DNA of 64,000 nt from positions 1 through 64,000 of the forward strand of contig DJER01000022.1 of assembly GCA_002431905.1 (NCBI GenBank), given 5' to 3'. The notes under the pieces were generated by a model that saw only the letters and a list, made by a program, of their open reading frames with translations, was not told the DNA's origin and made no database searches. A program made the translations under genes and the position numbers. The DNA is from Christensenella sp. UBA5893. GTDB lineage: Bacteria; Bacillota; Clostridia; Christensenellales; UBA1242. Position 1 is the stretch's first letter. Each line of letters starts with the position of its first letter. Positions 1-6,708 of this stretch are shown piece by piece.

Positions 1-443
1 TATGCAGAAACCGGTTTGCTTGGTGATAAGTTCTTGATGTTTACAACAACATAATATGTATATGCATTGTTGAAATTTACATCAACACCGTTGTTTAAAT
101 TTGTTTCATCCTTTGCATTAAAACTATAAACTTCTTGTGTATCTCCACTTGTTGTAAATTTTGTTAATGTTTGTGTTTTTGTGTAGCCACTGCCCGCTGC
201 TTCAATTTGGTCAAAAGATTTTAACGATAGTTCAGATATTTCTGATGTCATTTCTTCTGTTGTCTTTTGGTCTGCAACACTATACACTCTTGCCGAAATT
301 TCAACAAAAACATCTGTTACTTCATAACTAATGCTTCCACCAATTGTATAAGTTACATTTTGTGCACTATATACACCAAAGCAAAGTACTGCAAGTGCCA
401 TACACATACTTGCAATTGATGCAAATAACTTAAATTTTTTCAT
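1..443 (-). CDS. partial secreted protein (N-terminal part; runs off the left edge)
   Basis: About 147 N-terminal residues are present and the frame stays open to the window edge. The protein starts MKKFKLFAS and has a hydrophobic core (ALAVLCFGVYSA), which reads as a signal peptide cleaved near residue 27. A polar, beta-strand-like region starting VTYTIGGSISYEV follows. The pattern recalls short secreted proteins of low-GC Firmicutes with SipW-type signal peptides, but this is a resemblance only and no function can be assigned. The ATG at 443 follows AAGGAGT at good spacing. A perfect palindrome lies just upstream of the ribosome site, and the promoter spacer contains a run of seven C; both are listed separately. 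Confidence 0.75.
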   Translation of the reverse strand, partial: MKKFKLFASIASMCMALAVLCFGVYSAQNVTYTIGGSISYEVTDVFVEISARVYSVADQKTTEEMTSEISELSLKSFDQIEAAGSGYTKTQTLTKFTTSGDTQEVYSFNAKDETNLNNGVDVNFNNAYTYYVVVNIKNLSPSKPVSA

Positions 444-454
444 ATGTACTCCTT

Positions 455-472
455 TTTTATTACGTAATAAAA
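455..472. promoter_or_regulatory. 18-bp perfect palindrome in the leader of the left-edge secreted gene
   Basis: TTTTATTACGTAATAAAA is perfectly self-complementary. It lies between the putative promoter (493-519) and the AAGGAGT ribosome site of the minus-strand gene starting at 443. It could be an operator for a dimeric repressor or an mRNA hairpin that affects ribosome access. The sequence shows the symmetry; the role is inferred. Confidence 0.5.
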
Positions 473-492
473 GCATTACTTTTATTCAATTC

Positions 493-519
493 AGTATACC
501 CCCCCGGGGTGAATGTCAA
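493..519 (-). promoter_or_regulatory. promoter with 15-bp spacer containing a C7 tract
   Basis: On the minus strand a consensus -35 TTGACA (514-519) and a -10 TATACT (493-498) are separated by only 15 bp. The spacer contains CCCC followed by seven G (a C7/G4 block on the plus strand, 499-509), very unusual in this AT-rich DNA. The spacing is two bases short of the 17-bp optimum. Confidence 0.55.
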
Positions 520-550
520 ATGATTTGCAAAGATTTTTTAAATTTTTTTA

Positions 551-660
551 TAGTCATTTCGATACCAACTTCGTAGAAACTGCAAATGAAAAATCTCATC
601 CGCTTAAAGATGTTGGGATTTCTCCATTGCCCGTCAAGGATGTCGTGGTCGAAATGACTA
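551..660. repeat. MITE-like repeat with 12-bp perfect terminal inverted repeats
   Basis: TAGTCATTTCGA at 551-562 is the exact inverse of TCGAAATGACTA at 649-660, bounding a 110-bp unit about 28 bp downstream of the mazF stop. Both strands translate into short open frames with peptides such as GISPLPVKDVVVEMT and HFDHDILDGQW. Such peptides are, in my experience, common spurious ORFs from dispersed repeats in gut Firmicutes. No transposase is encoded. I read it as a non-autonomous dispersed repeat, not a gene. Confidence 0.6.
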
Positions 661-687
661 ATCGAAAGAGATTTCTCCAAAGTTACA

Positions 688-1047
688 TCAACTATAAAAC
701 CCAAGACTTACAAGTATTGCCTTGTCAACTTGACGCATTTTTGCCATATCTAGTGTACAAACTTTTTCATTAAGTCTTCGTTTATCAATTGTTCGTATTT
801 GCTCCAAAAGAATAACACTATCTTTTGGCAAGTTATATTTATGTGCAGGAAGTTCAATATGTGTTGGAATCTTTGCTTTTGTTAGTTGGCTTGTTATTGC
901 AGACACAATAATCGTTGGCGAATATTTGTTGCCGACATTATTTTGGATAACCAAAACAGGTCTAAGTCCACCTTGTTCACTTCCAACAACGGGACTTAAA
1001 TCGGCATAGTATATATCTCCTCTTGTTATTTGTCTGTTTTCTTGCAC
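688..1047 (-). CDS. mazF: MazF/EndoA-family mRNA interferase toxin
   Basis: This 119-residue protein is of the PemK/MazF type, close in length to B. subtilis EndoA. The family hallmark GDIYYADLSPVVGSEQGGLRPV is near the N-terminus, followed by the VLVIQNN and VSAIT strands and a C-terminal helix ending in LVSLGFYS. Family members are ribosome-independent endoribonucleases that cut mRNA at short motifs and are held inactive by a cognate antitoxin. The start codon is GTG at 1047, with AAAGGA upstream. It overlaps the upstream small gene by 22 bp, the usual sign of a translationally coupled antitoxin-toxin pair. Confidence 0.93.
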   Translation of the reverse strand: MQENRQITRGDIYYADLSPVVGSEQGGLRPVLVIQNNVGNKYSPTIIVSAITSQLTKAKIPTHIELPAHKYNLPKDSVILLEQIRTIDKRRLNEKVCTLDMAKMRQVDKAILVSLGFYS

Positions 1048-1259
1048 GATATTATCCTTTCATATCCTAATAAATCAAGAAGGTCAGCATTCTCAAATTC
1101 GCTATCAAGGTCAATCTTTGAAAATATTTCCCCCTTCACTTTCATATTATGCAAATGTGGGTCATTTTCGTTAAGAATGGTTGAAATGTTTTTACCTTGG
1201 CTTTCAAACTTTTGTATGCCTTCTTTTAGTTCTTGATTATATTTTTCAAAATCAATCAT
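1026..1259 (-). CDS. small acidic protein, probable antitoxin partner of MazF
   Basis: This 77-residue protein starts MIDFEKYNQELKEGIQKF. A clear GGAG ribosome site precedes the ATG at 1259. Its 3' end overlaps the mazF start, the position normally held by MazE/EndoAI. I do not recognise a ribbon-helix-helix or AbrB-type DNA-binding fold. The N-terminal half is helical and charged, and the C-terminal part (ENADLLDLLGYERI) could wrap the toxin. The antitoxin role is inferred from position only. Confidence 0.65.
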   Translation of the reverse strand: MIDFEKYNQELKEGIQKFESQGKNISTILNENDPHLHNMKVKGEIFSKIDLDSEFENADLLDLLGYERIISCKKTDK

Positions 1260-1373
1260 TTAATTATCTCCATTTTGTTTTTTATAATACTTTTGTTTTT
1301 TGTCGAAAAATAATTGTTTATTTTTTCTTTTTTATGTCTATTTTTAGAATATTAAAAAAAATGAAATATATAC

Positions 1374-1403
1374 AAAAAAATTCCTTCCAAAAAAGGAAAG
1401 AAT
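1374..1403 (-). terminator. rho-independent terminator of the transglutaminase-like gene
   Basis: A 9-bp stem (plus-strand ATTCCTTCC and GGAAAGAAT arms, one wobble) with an A/T loop is followed on the minus strand by seven T. It lies 20 bp beyond the stop of the gene at 1424. Confidence 0.75.
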
Positions 1404-1423
1404 TATTTTATTTGTTTTTTTAT

Positions 1424-2038
1424 TTATTTTTCTAATATTTCTTCATTATCAAATGCATTTATTAAAATATTATATTCTTTTTTTATTTCATTTATTTTTT
1501 TGACAAATTCATTGTCATTTTTATATTTATTATATTTATTCTTAAAATCATTATCAAATGAATTTTCTAACAAAAATTCCCTATTTTTTAATGACCAATA
1601 TAGGTGCAATAAAAATGTTTTTTCATTATGTAAATCTTTTTGAGAATATTCTTTGTAAACTTGTGGACTAAACTCTTTGTAATAATAATCTTTGTTATAA
1701 ATTTGTTTGGAAGTCGTGTCCAAAACAAGGTTTTCAACTTCAACCCAAGAGTGTTCAAAAGGTTCAACATATTCATCTCTTACACTTGATTCCAAGGCTT
1801 TTAGTTCCCCAACTTTTAATGTTGAGTTTGGTGTACATTTTGCAAGAAGCAAGGCATAAAAATGGCAACAACCAATCGTGCTTGTCTTTTTCAGATATTC
1901 GCCAAAAGTATATTTGCCAAGATTTATATCGCTATACTTTTGATAGAAAGTATCATCAAAGGCTTTTGCTTGTTTTTTCCTTAATGCCTTTTTTGATATC
2001 TTGTCATAATAGTGACCTGTTTGATAATCTTTAATCAT
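1424..2038 (-). CDS. uncharacterised protein with a transglutaminase/papain-like Cys-His-Asp arrangement
   Basis: The protein has 204 residues and no signal peptide or membrane segment. The segment TIGCCHFYALLLA (Cys57/Cys58), then HSWVEVENLVLDTT (His96, Asp107), has the order and spacing of the Cys-His-Asp triad of the transglutaminase-like fold. The C-terminal third is charged, helical and Lys/Asn-rich. A protease or amide-modifying activity is possible, but no substrate is suggested by the neighbours. There is no Shine-Dalgarno sequence. A promoter (TTGACT, 16 bp, TATAAT with an upstream TGA) ends 8 bp before the ATG, so the mRNA is probably leaderless. A terminator follows, so the gene stands alone. 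Confidence 0.7.
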   Translation of the reverse strand: MIKDYQTGHYYDKISKKALRKKQAKAFDDTFYQKYSDINLGKYTFGEYLKKTSTIGCCHFYALLLAKCTPNSTLKVGELKALESSVRDEYVEPFEHSWVEVENLVLDTTSKQIYNKDYYYKEFSPQVYKEYSQKDLHNEKTFLLHLYWSLKNREFLLENSFDNDFKNKYNKYKNDNEFVKKINEIKKEYNILINAFDNEEILEK

Positions 2039-2046
2039 ATATATTT

Positions 2047-2074
2047 ATTATATCACCAAATTTGTGTTAGTCAA
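2047..2074 (-). promoter_or_regulatory. promoter of the transglutaminase-like gene (leaderless)
   Basis: Minus-strand -35 TTGACT (2069-2074), 16-bp spacer, extended -10 TGA-TATAAT (2047-2052). The -35 overlaps the recX stop codon. The expected start of transcription falls within about two bases of the ATG at 2038. Confidence 0.65.
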
Positions 2075-2669
2075 TATCAAGTTTTGACAATGCACTATTC
2101 ACTTGTTCATAGGTAAAGCCCTTTGAAAGTAAATGCCTATATAATTTTTGTTTTGTTTTTTCATCAAAAGATTTATTTTTAAGATATTTTTTTGCAAGAT
2201 TTACTACATCTTCTTGATTTGGTTCATACTCACTCAAAACTTCATTTATTACACTATCTTTCACACCTTTTTGTTTTAGTGCAGATTTTAGGTACATTAC
2301 ACCTTTCGCATTTTGCTTGCTTTTTACAAATGCTTCGGCATAGTACTTATCATTGATATAACCATAACTTTCAAGCAAGTCAAGAGCATCATTCATGCTT
2401 TTTGGCAAAAAACCTTTTTGTTTTAGATGGTCATAAACTTGCCACCTTGATTTAAGGCATTTTGAAACATAATTTATTGCCATATTTTTGCAAGTAAGAT
2501 TCTCGCTTTCTGCCCTTATTTCATCAAACTCGGTTTGGGATAAGTTTGTGCCAATTTTTAGTTTGTGTTTTACAATTGTTTCCGCTTCAAGCAAACAAAC
2601 ATATTCATCATCAATAAATGTTTTGTATAATTCACTTTTCCCACGTCTAACAAGATTTGTTATTTGCAT
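2067..2669 (-). CDS. recX: RecX regulatory protein
   Basis: RecX binds RecA filaments and modulates recombination and SOS induction. The protein is 200 residues from the start at 2669 (MQITNLVRRGKSE), chosen because GGGAGG lies a few bases upstream; an earlier in-frame Met has no such site and would extend far into the upstream gene. It consists of three-helix RecX repeats, for example KSRWQVYDHLKQKGF, ALDLLESYGYINDKYYAEAFV and LYRHLLSKGFTYEQVNSAL. The N-terminal about 60 residues form the usual strand-rich extension. It overlaps the yigZ-like gene by 23 bp and is the last gene of a tyrS-yigZ-recX cluster. Confidence 0.9.
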   Translation of the reverse strand: MQITNLVRRGKSELYKTFIDDEYVCLLEAETIVKHKLKIGTNLSQTEFDEIRAESENLTCKNMAINYVSKCLKSRWQVYDHLKQKGFLPKSMNDALDLLESYGYINDKYYAEAFVKSKQNAKGVMYLKSALKQKGVKDSVINEVLSEYEPNQEDVVNLAKKYLKNKSFDEKTKQKLYRHLLSKGFTYEQVNSALSKLDID

Positions 2670-3030
2670 TTTCGCCTCCCAAAACCGTGCTTGCACTTTT
2701 TGTATAAATTCTAACAAGCCCACCAGCACCAAGTTTTACTCCACCAAAATATCTTACAACAAACACTGCCATATTTGTTAAATTTTTCTTTTCTATTACA
2801 TTTAATATTGGTCTGCCAGCTGTTCCACTTGGTTCGCCATCATCACAAAATTTTACAAGTTCTTGACCATTTGTAATTTTGTAAGCATAACAAATATGTG
2901 TTGCTTTTTTGTGGTCTTTTTTTAGGTCTTTGAGTATTTTTTCAACATCTTCTACACTATCTATTTGATAGGCAAAAGAATAGAATTTTGACTTTTTTTC
3001 AATCAATTCAATTTGATTTACAAGTTTCAT
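2647..3030 (-). CDS. YigZ/IMPACT-family protein, N-terminal domain only
   Basis: At 127 residues this corresponds to the N-terminal UPF0029/IMPACT domain alone. Family landmarks are KSKFYSFAYQIDSVED, HKKATHICYAYKI, DDGEPSGTAGRPIL and VVRYFGGVKLGAGGLVRIYTKSA. Typical bacterial YigZ proteins are about 200 residues and have a second ferredoxin-like domain (DUF1949), missing here. The frame ends 19 residues after the GLVRIY motif, inside the recX coding region. The ATG overlaps the tyrS stop as TAATG, implying translational coupling. Its biochemical role is unclear in bacteria; the eukaryotic relative IMPACT controls translation through GCN2. Confidence 0.87.
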   Translation of the reverse strand: MKLVNQIELIEKKSKFYSFAYQIDSVEDVEKILKDLKKDHKKATHICYAYKITNGQELVKFCDDGEPSGTAGRPILNVIEKKNLTNMAVFVVRYFGGVKLGAGGLVRIYTKSASTVLGGENANNKSC

Positions 3031-4277
3031 TATTTTACTATTACCTTAACAAAGTTTTTCTTGCCTTTTTTGAGCATAATATATTCATTCTTTAAATCGC
3101 TTGAATTTATTACTCTGTTTGCATCTGTAATTTTTTCATCATTTACAATAATTCCACCCTGCAAGCACATTCTTCTCACTTCGCCCTTTGATGAAAGTAG
3201 TCCAGCATTCACAAACAAATCTGTGACAAGAATACCATTATCTAGGTCGTTTTTGCTTATTTCATAAGTTGGAACATTATCCAAATTGCCTTGACCATTA
3301 AAGAGTGCTTTTGTTGCTTCTTCGGCAAGTTTTGCATCTTCTTCGCCACGAACAAACTTTGTTATCTCATACGACAAAACTTTTTTTGCGTTTACGATAT
3401 CTTCGCTAATCAGCTTGTCAACTTCTTTCATATCAATATCGGTAAAGAGTGCAAACATCATTTTTACGCAAGCATCTGGGGTTTGATATACACCTTGATA
3501 GAAATCATATGCCGAGATTTTATCCCTATCTATCCAAATTGCACCTTTTTCAGTTTTTCCCATTTTTTTGCCTTCTGGTGTCAAAAGTAATGGATTTGTT
3601 GCACCAACCAAGTTAATATTTGTTCCGTTTTGGAAATTTAATTTTCTTTGAAGTTCAACACCTGCAGCAATGTTCCCCCATTGATCGCCACCACCATACT
3701 GCAATGTGCAACCATATTCACGATTAAGATGAATAAAGTCATAGGCTTGCATAGGCATATAACCAAGTTCAAAAAGAGTTAACCCCCCTTCTTTTATTCT
3801 GTTGTCGTATATTTCATTTGAAAGCATTTTATTGATATTAAAATGCATACCAATATCACGCATAAAATCGATGTATGAAATATTTTTGAACCAATCGTAG
3901 TTATTTACTATTATTGCTGGATTATCTCCGTCAAAATCCAAAAAGATTTTTAATGAGTTTTTTATTTTTTCAATATTATTTGCAATTGTTTCTTTGTCCA
4001 AAAGTTTACGCATTTCGTTTTTGCCTGATGGGTCGCCAATGCAGGCAGTTGCTCCACCCATAAGCAAAATAACTTTGTGCCCTGCTTTTTGGAATCTTCT
4101 TAATATGCAATAAGGTACACAATGTCCAATATGCAAACTATCTGCTGTTGGGTCACTGCCTTCATACAAAGTGATTGGCTTTCCACTTTCAAGCATTTCT
4201 TTTAATGCTTTTTCATCTGTGCATTGGTACAAAAGTCCTCTTTCTTTTAATGTTTGATACAATTTTGTGTCTATCAT
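3030..4277 (-). CDS. tyrS: tyrosyl-tRNA synthetase
   Basis: This cytoplasmic class Ic synthetase charges tRNA-Tyr with tyrosine. The protein has 415 residues, the normal length. The Rossmann catalytic domain carries the HIGH motif exactly (residues 49-52, in DSLHIGH) and a KMSKS variant, KMGKT, near residue 240. GGGDQWGNI in the tyrosine-binding half is diagnostic. A C-terminal S4-type RNA-binding domain spans roughly residues 345-410 (SSKGEVRRMCLQGGIIVN). AGGAG precedes the ATG. Expression is evidently controlled by the T-box leader directly upstream. Confidence 0.97.
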   Translation of the reverse strand: MIDTKLYQTLKERGLLYQCTDEKALKEMLESGKPITLYEGSDPTADSLHIGHCVPYCILRRFQKAGHKVILLMGGATACIGDPSGKNEMRKLLDKETIANNIEKIKNSLKIFLDFDGDNPAIIVNNYDWFKNISYIDFMRDIGMHFNINKMLSNEIYDNRIKEGGLTLFELGYMPMQAYDFIHLNREYGCTLQYGGGDQWGNIAAGVELQRKLNFQNGTNINLVGATNPLLLTPEGKKMGKTEKGAIWIDRDKISAYDFYQGVYQTPDACVKMMFALFTDIDMKEVDKLISEDIVNAKKVLSYEITKFVRGEEDAKLAEEATKALFNGQGNLDNVPTYEISKNDLDNGILVTDLFVNAGLLSSKGEVRRMCLQGGIIVNDEKITDANRVINSSDLKNEYIMLKKGKKNFVKVIVK

Positions 4278-4301
4278 AATTCTCTCCTAAAAAACAAAAT
4301 G

Positions 4302-4500
4302 AGCACATTCGTATAAGGACGAATGTGCTTTCGTGGTACCACCTTACTTCGCTAAATAAATAGCCTTATTATATTTTTTACGCAAAATATAGCGATTAAC
4401 TCCAATTGTGTATTTCAATTTTGTGCTTTGAGGACTTTTCAGCAACCAGCCCTTCTCTTTTTACCCACGCAAAATCTACTTGATAATTTTCATCATTAAT
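4302..4500 (-). promoter_or_regulatory. T-box riboswitch (tyrosine) leader of tyrS
   Basis: Reading the minus strand, the conserved T-box core AAGGTGGTACCACG occupies 4345-4332. It is followed by a terminator hairpin with 11-bp arms (AGCACATTCGT at 4302-4312, ACGAATGTGCT at 4319-4329) and a T-rich run. The upstream part holds a Stem-I-like region with GGGCTGGTTGCTGAAAAGTCC-type loops. A TAC triplet followed by A at 4412-4410 is the likely specifier codon, matching tRNA-Tyr. Uncharged tRNA-Tyr would pair with the leader, block the terminator and switch tyrS on. Confidence 0.9.
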
Positions 4501-4506
4501 AAAGTT

Positions 4507-4535
4507 ATTAAACACCAAATAAAAAAATTTGTCAA
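4507..4535 (-). promoter_or_regulatory. promoter of the tyrS T-box transcript
   Basis: Minus-strand -35 TTGACA (4530-4535), 17-bp spacer, -10 TTTAAT (4507-4512). Transcription would begin near 4500, in front of the T-box Stem I. Confidence 0.65.
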
Positions 4536-4573
4536 CATAAAATAAAAAAATGCCAAATTTATGCAAAAATATT

Positions 4574-4602
4574 TTGGTTAAAACGATAAAAAATTATATA
4601 CT
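4574..4602 (+). promoter_or_regulatory. promoter of the Fe-S scaffold / GGGtGRT / cdd / dtd cluster
   Basis: -35 TTGGTT (574-579), 17-bp spacer, -10 TATACT (597-602), about 20 bp before the ATG at 4623 with its AAGGAG site. It diverges from the tyrS promoter. Confidence 0.65.
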
Positions 4603-4622
4603 AATAAAAAAAAGGAGAAACT

Positions 4623-5297
4623 ATGGAACATACAGAACAACTGCACTGCCTTAATAGTCGTGGTGCATCGCCAATCCCCGAAGAAGGCGGTTGGATTCAA
4701 GCAAAAGAAATAAAAGACATTAGTGGTTTTACTCATGGATGTGGAACTTGTGCCCCACAACAAGGTGCTTGCAAACTTACGATAAATGTAAAAAACGGGA
4801 TAATAAAAGAAGCACTTGTTGAAACAGTTGGTTGCACAGGGATGACACACTCGGCAGCAATGGCAAGTGAAATTTTGGTTGGGAAAACAATTTTGGAAGC
4901 TCTTAACACTGACCTTGTTTGCGATGCAATAAATGTTGCAATGAAGCAAGCATTTATGCAACTTGTTTACGGAAGAAGTCAATCTGCATTTAGCGAAGGT
5001 GGATTAAGTGAAGGAAGTGCTCTTGAAGACCTTGGCAAAAACTTGTCAAGTGCCGTTTCAACTTGTTATGCAAATTCAAAAGTTGGGCCAAGATATATGA
5101 ACCTTGCGGAAGGATATATTACTAAACTTGGTCTTGATGAAAATAGTGAAATTATTGGATATGAATATGTGAATATTGGCAACTTTATGCAACTGCTTTC
5201 AAATGGCGATAGTTATGCCGTTGCAATGGAAAAGTCGAAAAAAGTTTATGGCAGATTTAATGAAGCCGTAAAAGTTATTGACCCAAGAAAGGAGTAA
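4623..5297 (+). CDS. NifU/IscU-like iron-sulfur scaffold-related protein
   Basis: This 224-residue cytoplasmic protein carries a CGTCAPQQGAC cysteine cluster (Cys40, Cys43, Cys50) followed by strand NVKNGIIKEALVETVGCTGMTH with Cys71. It is of the type annotated as an iron-sulfur cluster assembly scaffold in Clostridia, distantly related to NifU N-terminal domains. The C-terminal half (about 130-224) has no recognised motif. It is followed after 3 bp by the GGGtGRT gene; the two families regularly occur as neighbours and probably act in one complex. Whether it assembles clusters for others or holds its own cluster is not settled by the sequence. Confidence 0.8.
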   Translation: MEHTEQLHCLNSRGASPIPEEGGWIQAKEIKDISGFTHGCGTCAPQQGACKLTINVKNGIIKEALVETVGCTGMTHSAAMASEILVGKTILEALNTDLVCDAINVAMKQAFMQLVYGRSQSAFSEGGLSEGSALEDLGKNLSSAVSTCYANSKVGPRYMNLAEGYITKLGLDENSEIIGYEYVNIGNFMQLLSNGDSYAVAMEKSKKVYGRFNEAVKVIDPRKE

Positions 5298-5300
5298 CAT

Positions 5301-6302
5301 ATGGAAATAACAGAAAATGTAACAAAAAAAATGGAAAGCATTAACATCGCTTTAAAAAAATTTGGTATAAAAGACTTGACCGAAGCAAGACAAATTTGTG
5401 ATGCACACAACATTGATGTTGAAAGTATTGTAAAAGGTGTTCAACCTATTTGTTTTGATGATGCTGTTTTTGCATATGAACTTGGTTGTGCCATTGCAAT
5501 AAAAAACAATGCGAAAAATGCCGAAGATGCTGCAAGATATATTGGACAAGGTTTGCAAGCATTTTGTCTTTTGGGAAGTGTCAGTGACGAGCGACAAATT
5601 GGTATTGGACATGGAAATTTGGCTGCAATGCTGCTTAGTGAAGACACAAAATGTTTTTGTTTTTTGGCTGGGCATGAAAGTTTTGCTGCTGCAGAAGGTG
5701 CAATGGGAATTGCAAGAACTGCAAACAAAGTGAGAAAAACTCCACTAAAGGTTATATTGAATGGACTTGGAAAAGATGCGGCATATATTATTGCAAGAAT
5801 AAATGGCTTTACCTATGTTTCAACCGAATATGATTACAAAACACATACATTAAAAGTTTTGGGTGAAAAATCTTTTTCTTCTGGAGAAAAGAAAAATGTT
5901 AAAGTTTATGGTGCTTATGATGTTTTGGAAGGTGTTGAAATTATGAAACTTGAAAAAGTTGATGTATCAATTACAGGAAACTCCACCAACCCTGTTCGTT
6001 TTCAACACCCTGTTGCTGGCACTTACAAAAAATGGTGCTACGACAATGGGAAAAAATACTTTTCTGTTGCAAGTGGTGGTGGAACTGGAAGAACGCTTCA
6101 TCCTGATAATGTTGGTGCTGGCCCTGCAAGTTATGGACTTACCGACACTATGGGAAGAATGCACTGTGATGCACAATTCGCTGGTTCAAGTTCCGTTCCT
6201 GCACATGTTGAAATGATGGGATTTATTGGAATGGGAAACAACCCAATTGTTGGTGCAACGGTTGCTTGTGCTTGCAAAGTTAGTGAAGAACTAAATAAAT
6301 AA
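5301..6302 (+). CDS. GGGtGRT family protein
   Basis: The 333 residues include the family-naming motif GGGTGRTLHPDN near residue 258, followed by the conserved GPASYGLTDTMGRMHCDAQFAGSSSVPAHVEMMGFIGMGNNP segment. An internal GHGNLAAMLL and AGHESFAAAEGAMGI region is also conserved-looking. It has no signal peptide or clear membrane helix. The function of the family is not firmly known; the adjacent Fe-S scaffold gene, 3 bp upstream, suggests a metalloprotein complex. The ribosome site AAAGGAG overlaps the upstream stop, so the two are translated together. Confidence 0.88.
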   Translation: MEITENVTKKMESINIALKKFGIKDLTEARQICDAHNIDVESIVKGVQPICFDDAVFAYELGCAIAIKNNAKNAEDAARYIGQGLQAFCLLGSVSDERQIGIGHGNLAAMLLSEDTKCFCFLAGHESFAAAEGAMGIARTANKVRKTPLKVILNGLGKDAAYIIARINGFTYVSTEYDYKTHTLKVLGEKSFSSGEKKNVKVYGAYDVLEGVEIMKLEKVDVSITGNSTNPVRFQHPVAGTYKKWCYDNGKKYFSVASGGGTGRTLHPDNVGAGPASYGLTDTMGRMHCDAQFAGSSSVPAHVEMMGFIGMGNNPIVGATVACACKVSEELNK

Positions 6303-6312
6303 AAGGATAAAT

Positions 6313-6708
6313 ATGGAAAATAAAGAATTGATAGAAAAAGCAATGAACGCCAAAACACTTGCCTACACACCCTATTCAAAGTTTAATGTTGGGGCTTGTG
6401 TTTTTGCCGAAAGTGGAAAGATATATGTTGGAGCAAATATAGAAAATTCAACTTTTGGGGCAACTATTTGCGCCGAAAGAAATGCAATTATGAGTGCCGT
6501 TATGAATGGCGAAAGAAAAATAACAAAAATTGCAATTTGTTCAAGTTCAAATGACTATACCTTCCCTTGTGGAATTTGCAGACAAACTATGGCTGAATTT
6601 GCCGATGACAATTTTGAAGTCATTGTGGCAAAAACACCCGATGATTACAAAATTTACAAACTTGGCGAATTATTGCCATATAGTTTTAGAGGTAATAACA
6701 TAAAATGA
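6313..6708 (+). CDS. cdd: cytidine deaminase
   Basis: This enzyme hydrolyses cytidine and deoxycytidine to uridine and deoxyuridine in pyrimidine salvage. At 131 residues it is the short homotetrameric type. The zinc and catalytic site is complete: Cys53-Ala-Glu55 (TICAERNAI) with the proton-shuttling glutamate, and Pro85-Cys86-Gly-Ile-Cys89 (PCGICRQ). NVGACV and NIENSTFGAT form the nucleoside pocket. It overlaps dtd by 4 bp (ATGA) and is the third gene of the operon starting at 4623. Confidence 0.95.
   Translation: MENKELIEKAMNAKTLAYTPYSKFNVGACVFAESGKIYVGANIENSTFGATICAERNAIMSAVMNGERKITKIAICSSSNDYTFPCGICRQTMAEFADDNFEVIVAKTPDDYKIYKLGELLPYSFRGNNIK

Noticed and set aside
513..773. Plus-strand 86-codon frame and overlapping minus-strand 62-codon frame
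   Set aside because: Both lie across the MITE-like repeat and the mazF 3' end, lack ribosome sites and are translations of the repeat.
1181..1435. Plus-strand 84-codon frame
   Set aside because: Phe/Tyr-rich low-complexity translation of an A/T tract and terminator, opposite supported minus-strand genes.
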